Source: Apostichopus japonicus (taxonomy: Eukaryota; Echinodermata; Holothuroidea; Aspidochirotida; Stichopodidae). Taken from it: a stretch of DNA of 64,000 nt. The position numbers were made by a program, and so were the translations under genes. Of this stretch, positions 62,301-64,000 are shown in pieces. Position 1 is the first letter of the stretch. Each line of letters begins with the position of its first letter. The DNA lies in contig NC_092579.1 in the NCBI RefSeq assembly GCF_037975245.1, forward strand, positions 24,101,166 through 24,165,165, written 5' to 3'. The notes beneath the pieces are model-generated. The model was given only the letters and a program-made list of their open reading frames with translations, had not been told where the DNA came from and did not search any database.

Positions 62301-62354
62301 ATGTAACGTACACCGACTACTCCTCGCATGTCGCCACAGATGAGGCTGATTACG
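31975..62354 (+). CDS. ERN1: IRE1, ER stress sensor kinase/endoribonuclease: N-terminal half of the lumenal domain (six exons, 3' end outside window)
   Basis: Six exons (31975-32091, 33326-33461, 40875-40981, 43934-44006, 53748-53919, 62296-62354) join in frame to 221 codons, all with GT-AG introns, in phases 0, 1, 0, 1, 2. The product aligns with the animal IRE1 lumenal domain from the signal peptide through conserved motifs LLISTLDGGMHAV, LPDPKDGTLYALG, LPLTIPDLV, YRSSDGILYTG, LFLGRTEFVVTMFD and WNVTYTDY. IRE1 sits in the ER membrane, senses unfolded protein through this domain, oligomerises, and splices XBP1 mRNA through its cytosolic RNase; those later domains are not in the window. N204 keeps the sequon known in vertebrate IRE1alpha. 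The cysteine matching human C109 is tyrosine (Y135), while that matching C148 is kept (C174). Vertebrates have ERN1 and ERN2; this may be the single pre-duplication orthologue. Confidence 0.95.
32092..33325 (+). other. ERN1: ERN1 intron 1
   Basis: 1234 bp, GT-AG, phase 0. Contains overlapping short open frames on both strands near 32890-33195 with no recognisable content. Confidence 0.85.
33326..33461 (+). CDS. ERN1: ERN1 coding exon 2: first beta-propeller-like strands
   Basis: Acceptor TTGTTTAG, donor ACA|GTAAGT, phase 0 in and phase 1 out. Encodes residues 40-84 including LLISTLDGGMHAV and LTGELLWTLQD, which match LLFVSTLDGSLHAV and GSIKWTLKED of human IRE1alpha. Confidence 0.93.
36178..36737 (+). 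pseudogene. decayed LINE (L2/CR1 type), C-terminal end of ORF2
   Basis: Frameshifted and stop-interrupted remains of the region after the reverse transcriptase of an L2/CR1/Jockey-type LINE. Recognisable pieces in order: NLGIILDTKLNLKKHLKY, LFHAIVTSRLNF, RLQNFQNWAAKLLF-like, LLRLLHCLPIEARIQFKI, then LKTYLFMG before TAA at 36735. The order and the motif family (LG-I-D-L, VTSRL-Y, LHWLP-R-FKI) are those of such LINEs. Several frame changes separate the pieces. The AT-rich stretch after it, including a TGTACAGTGCTTTTGA string, fits the 3' UTR. A 5'-truncated insertion is the usual LINE outcome. Confidence 0.8.
36925..37445 (+). repeat. degenerate direct repeat with GGGCCC-rich interior
   Basis: AAACTTGGTATACAGTTGTT plus GGTTAATA/GGTTATTA occurs near 36967 and 37082, with a diverged copy near 37419. 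AAATTGCAATAA, then a short gap and CAACCTTAA, precedes the first and third copies. TGGGACCATCTGGGC follows the first two. Between 37020 and 37330 short TTTGGGCC/GGGCCCA strings recur many times. An old local duplication of unknown origin. Confidence 0.65.
38157..38232 (-). mobile_element. tRNA-derived element (SINE head or tRNA pseudogene)
   Basis: On the minus strand an RNA polymerase III A box (TAGCCTAGTGGTTAGGGTG, 38206-38224) and a perfect B box (GGTTCGAATCC, 38171-38181) have tRNA-like spacing, and a T-arm with one mismatch is visible. The acceptor stem does not close, so it is not a working tRNA. It sits beside a TA microsatellite. A tRNA-derived SINE is most likely; a decayed tRNA gene is the alternative. 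Confidence 0.7.
38299..38360. repeat. (TA)n microsatellite
   Basis: About 40 bp of pure TATA repeat followed by a TGTAAATATATATACATA tail. A shorter TA tract lies at 38095-38112 on the far side of the tRNA-like element. Confidence 0.95.
40875..40981 (+). CDS. ERN1: ERN1 coding exon 3
   Basis: Acceptor TTTTCTACCAG, donor AAG|GTTAGT (weaker fifth-position consensus), phase 1 in and phase 0 out. Encodes residues 85-120: NPVVQVPLH, FLPDPKDGTLYALG and GEGLK. Confidence 0.93.
40982..43933 (+). other. ERN1: ERN1 intron 3
   Basis: 2952 bp, phase 0. More than 40 percent of it is the 10-bp array below. An A-rich tract lies at 41333-41375. Confidence 0.85.
42062..43311 (+). repeat. 10-bp minisatellite with higher-order units
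   Basis: About 125 tandem decamers of the type TCTATCCAGC (variants TCTGTCCAGC, TCCATCTAGC, TCTTGCAAGC, TCTATCCCAC, TCTATTTAGC). Variants recur in a fixed order, giving higher-order units of roughly 80-100 bp that start with CCCACTCTATTTAGCTCTGT. The plus strand is strongly pyrimidine-biased. It ends about 620 bp before exon 4. Confidence 0.92.
43934..44006 (+). CDS. ERN1: ERN1 coding exon 4
   Basis: Acceptor CTCTCTCTCTACAG, donor CTG|GTAAGA, phase 0 in and phase 1 out. Encodes residues 121-144: KLPLTIPDLVATSP then YRSSDGILYT. The Tyr at 135 replaces the Cys found in vertebrate IRE1alpha. Confidence 0.93.
44190..44712 (+). repeat. 29-bp minisatellite
   Basis: About 18 copies of a unit built from CTCTCATGTTGATTCAGTTT followed by ATGTTGATG or ATGTAGATG. 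Some units are shortened (CTTTGTTGATTCAG) or lengthened by a T. It begins about 180 bp after exon 4. Confidence 0.92.
47779..50121 (+). repeat. 22-bp minisatellite, about 106 copies
   Basis: Two main unit types, GTGTTGTAATGTGGCTGTAA plus GA and GTGTTGTAATGTGGGTGGAA plus GA, alternate irregularly, with a few 19-bp units lacking GTG or TGT. On the minus strand neither type contains a stop codon in any frame, so long apparent open frames (rich in His, Thr, Leu, Gln) are produced with a 66-bp, 22-residue period. The array abuts the broken end of the DIRS element. Confidence 0.93.
50135..50900 (-). pseudogene. DIRS reverse transcriptase, broken
   Basis: Recognisable blocks: PILNLKPLNKTF, MRVASVDLQRAYLHIPI, DFWFRVLPFGLSTSPWVFT, then YLSDWLVVG at the active site, where the family has YLDDW: the second catalytic Asp position is altered to S-D. 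After a frame change near 50330 come EKKSQPTPMQTIQFLRG and SILTWLRALG, typical of the DIRS RT to RNase H linker. Upstream of the first block, the stretch around 50830-50960 reads like the WEFM-KW-L-IV lead-in typical of these elements. Not functional. Confidence 0.82.
50971..51840 (-). pseudogene. DIRS gag-like region, broken
   Basis: Three overlapping frames carry successive parts: a Lys-rich start (MSQPKATLTVYASC, EKKKMESFPKGGGKRSK) at 51837-51640, a central leucine-rich part (LSSQTFRDLTAARAGLKL, LLLLGPLVRLAHDQYARV) at 51719-51400, and an Arg-rich C-terminal part (GNQFAGNFQQKLQDEV, RYRPRPQRPRETRPAKR) at 51390-51000. The order and position before a DIRS RT indicate gag; sequence support is weaker than for the RT. 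Confidence 0.65.
52690..53396. mobile_element. hAT-like non-autonomous element, copy 2
   Basis: A 691-bp element (52698-53388) between exact copies of CAGGGCAC at 52690-52697 and 53389-53396. It is related to the element at 25367-26372 but inverted and about 300 bp shorter through an internal deletion. Ends are TGGTGCTGATAGTCG at the left and TAGTGCTAATAC (reverse complement of the right end), more diverged than in copy 1. It ends 351 bp before exon 5 of ERN1. Confidence 0.85.
53748..53919 (+). CDS. ERN1: ERN1 coding exon 5
   Basis: Acceptor TGTCTTCAACAG, donor AAT|GTAAGC, phase 1 in and phase 2 out. Encodes residues 145-201: DKWVAVDAKTG, QQTLSTVSSQESCPSS, LFLGRTEFVVTMFD and STRDQ. Reading through the donor meets TAA at once, which confirms the exon end. 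Confidence 0.93.
56629..58277 (+). repeat. 168-bp tandem satellite, about ten copies
   Basis: Anchoring on AGTGTGTAGCAATGGTGATT, unit starts fall 168 bp apart for most copies (first units 180 and 165). Copies are nearly identical. Each carries GATTATCATCATC near its start and GATGATGATATTGATGATAT near its end, which are partly complementary. The array stops abruptly at CCGTTTTACCAAACACTGC. Confidence 0.95.
60122..61745 (+). repeat. 54-bp minisatellite, about 30 copies, open on both strands
   Basis: The unit reads AGCCCAGTAAACATATGGAG, ACCTATATTCATTGATTACT, ACAGTGAACACTCC (54 bp = 18 codons). Recurrent variants are AAACATA/AAGCCTA, TGG/TTG, CTATATTC/CTATGTTC/CTGTATTC, GATTAC/GACTAC and TACTAC/TACTTC. 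One plus frame translates as SPVNIWRPIFIDYYSEHS per unit and a minus frame as GVFTVVINEYRSPYVYWA per unit, both without stops over long stretches. One insertion near 60580 and another near 60837 change local length. No start, splice or homology evidence for a protein. Confidence 0.93.
62296..62354 (+). CDS. ERN1: ERN1 coding exon 6
   Basis: Acceptor TTGCTTTCGGCAG, donor ACG|GTAAGT, phase 2 in and phase 1 out. Encodes IWNVTYTDY, SSHVATDEADY. It matches the RWNATYFDY to DDVDY stretch of human IRE1alpha, with the N-glycosylation sequon kept. Confidence 0.9.
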
Positions 62355-64000
62355 GTAAGTCAGGCAAGCATGATTTGTGGGTGTGTCAAATATACCTCTA
62401 GCTTCAAACCTCTGTCCCTAGGGTCATTGAATTTGCCCTGAGGGGAATGGTGGTTTTGTCATCAGAGGCAGTTAAAGGCTTAATAATTGATTACTTTATA
62501 GAATAATCAAAGAAATTGTAAGCAAAAAGGGAGTAGACAGCGCGTCTAATTAAAATCTGCAACAATTCGATTACTTTTTTTTCTTTTTTTAATCAGAATT
62601 TGCAACTTTTGTTTATTGAAGATATCATGAAGGGAGAAAGAATGATATTGTATGATATTAACAGTGTTTATTCAAGAGATGAGCTGAATGGCGACTAATT
62701 TCGGTGTCATTGGGAGCGATGCCGAGGGAGAAACCACAAGGGTTGTAGAATACTACAAAAAAAAAAGAAGAAGGAATGTGAATGAATTATAATGACTAAA
62801 GGCAAGGAATTAATGTTCATTAAGTTTATTACTAATCAAAGGCAAAGTTTACTCTCCTACATCCAAAGTATCCTTCAATTTTGCTAAATTTACAATCTTT
62901 CTTGATTTGCTCTGTGTATCTTCAGATTGCACGTGGGTTTCGATAGTAATAGATTGAAAAAAAGCATTTATGCTTGTCAAAGGTACAAAAGTATTACATG
63001 TAAATCAGGGACCTTGCAAAATGCAGTATTCTCCATGTCAAAAGAAATATCCTTCTTATAAAAGATACCAAAATGCCCCCCCCCCCACCCCCACCATGAG
63101 GACTACTGAATATTTGTTAACACTGGGCTATGAACTTCTTCCAGTGGTACATTGGTGCATCTCAATTTTATCCTCCACTGTCCCCTACGTTACTTTCGAA
63201 ATTCAAATCTGGTGAAACACTGAGCAAAGTTAGCTACCAATTAACTTGATTTCATTCCAGGTCGATATTTTGGTGTTAATTTTGGCTTTTGAGTCTTCTA
63301 CAACGCCTATTGATCCCGTAAAAAGTTTTGTCAGTTTTGGACCAATGAGATACGACTTTTAGTATCAAGATAAAAGAAATCTTTAGTATTTATGGGACCT
63401 GGTTGCTTACATGCCAGCAGTCATCTTGTACTGCTTTTAGTATTAAAATATGCACGTCAATGTGTACACGAAAACGATAACATAAATCAATAGAGGTGAG
63501 GGTGCTTAGTTTGTGACAGCAAATTTATGTCATTCTTCCATGTATATAATCTAAAGAAATTTTGGCGGGCCACGAATTTGATCTCAGACAGAGATGGATG
63601 CATACTGAACGCCTTTAAGTGGTGTGGATTGACTGTGCACACTCTGTTAGTTCTTTGAGCAAACCTCATGGAGGTAGTTCTGTTTACTTTACAACCAGCA
63701 GACTTCTAGCATCAGCCCAGGAATTTAATGAATCAAAAGTGGTAAAGACGAAACCAACCTGTTTGGAACACACTAACCATTGGAATGACGATTGGTCCAA
63801 TCTAGTCCAGCAAACCTACAAATGGAATCACAAATACCTCTTAAAGAGTGTTTCTCAGCCTTTATCACTATTTGAACCCCTTAATAACAAATGGAAAAGA
63901 ACTGTGTGCAACTCTGTACCAACTGTTGAAGAATGCATTAGGTGTGGGGTGTCCAGGGGCTTATTCTTTCAGGAATTTCCATAGTTATTTATAATACTTT
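62355..64000 (+). other. ERN1: start of ERN1 intron 6; no further exon seen
   Basis: After the donor at 62355 I find no stretch matching the next expected IRE1 segment (the SHF-NGDGLVV region of the human protein). A C run lies at 63078-63085. An open frame at 63619-63984 has no recognisable content and begins with GTG. Confidence 0.6.

Noticed and set aside
63619-63984. 121-codon frame near the right edge
   Set aside because: It begins with GTG, does not match the next IRE1 segment and has no family resemblance I can name.

Overview
The window is animal genomic DNA: AT-rich, spliced genes with GT-AG introns, and many transposon remnants, microsatellites and long tandem arrays. The mix of an IRE1 gene, DIRS-type and L2/CR1-type retroelements, hAT-like elements and a frequent TAGGCCTA motif fits a marine deuterostome, most likely an echinoderm. 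The species call is inference; nothing in the sequence proves it.

Two protein-coding genes can be supported. (1) On the minus strand, 3267-6856, a two-exon gene encodes a 663-residue type I membrane receptor: signal peptide, four Ig-like domains, one membrane segment, and a 185-residue tail with an ITIM-like motif and a YxxM motif. I do not recognise the family. (2) On the plus strand, 31975 to beyond 62354, the first six coding exons of IRE1 (ERN1), the endoplasmic reticulum unfolded-protein sensor, encode the signal peptide and the first half of the lumenal stress-sensing domain. The transmembrane, kinase and RNase exons must lie beyond the right edge. The two genes have no evident functional link and are separated by about 25 kb without a recognisable gene.

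Layout. 1-3000: no gene; one foldback element. 3.0-6.9 kb: the Ig receptor. 6.9-16.1 kb: transposon-rich, with a 360-bp hAT-like element (8-bp target duplication), a 701-bp element with compound inverted repeats (9-bp duplication), and four copies of a dispersed repeat. 16-31.9 kb: mostly featureless AT-rich DNA with degenerate repeats, an AT microsatellite and a complete 1006-bp hAT-like element with an 8-bp duplication. 32-62.4 kb: IRE1, whose introns hold an L2/CR1-like LINE end, a tRNA-derived element, a decayed DIRS retrotransposon, a second copy of the same hAT family in inverse orientation, and five different tandem arrays (units about 10, 29, 22, 168 and 54 bp). 62.4-64 kb: start of IRE1 intron 6, no further exon seen.

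The points most worth following are the uncharacterised ITIM/YxxM Ig receptor with a displaced cysteine in its third Ig domain, the five unrelated tandem arrays inside one gene, the 54-bp array that is open on both strands, and the fusion of a broken DIRS element to a 22-bp array.
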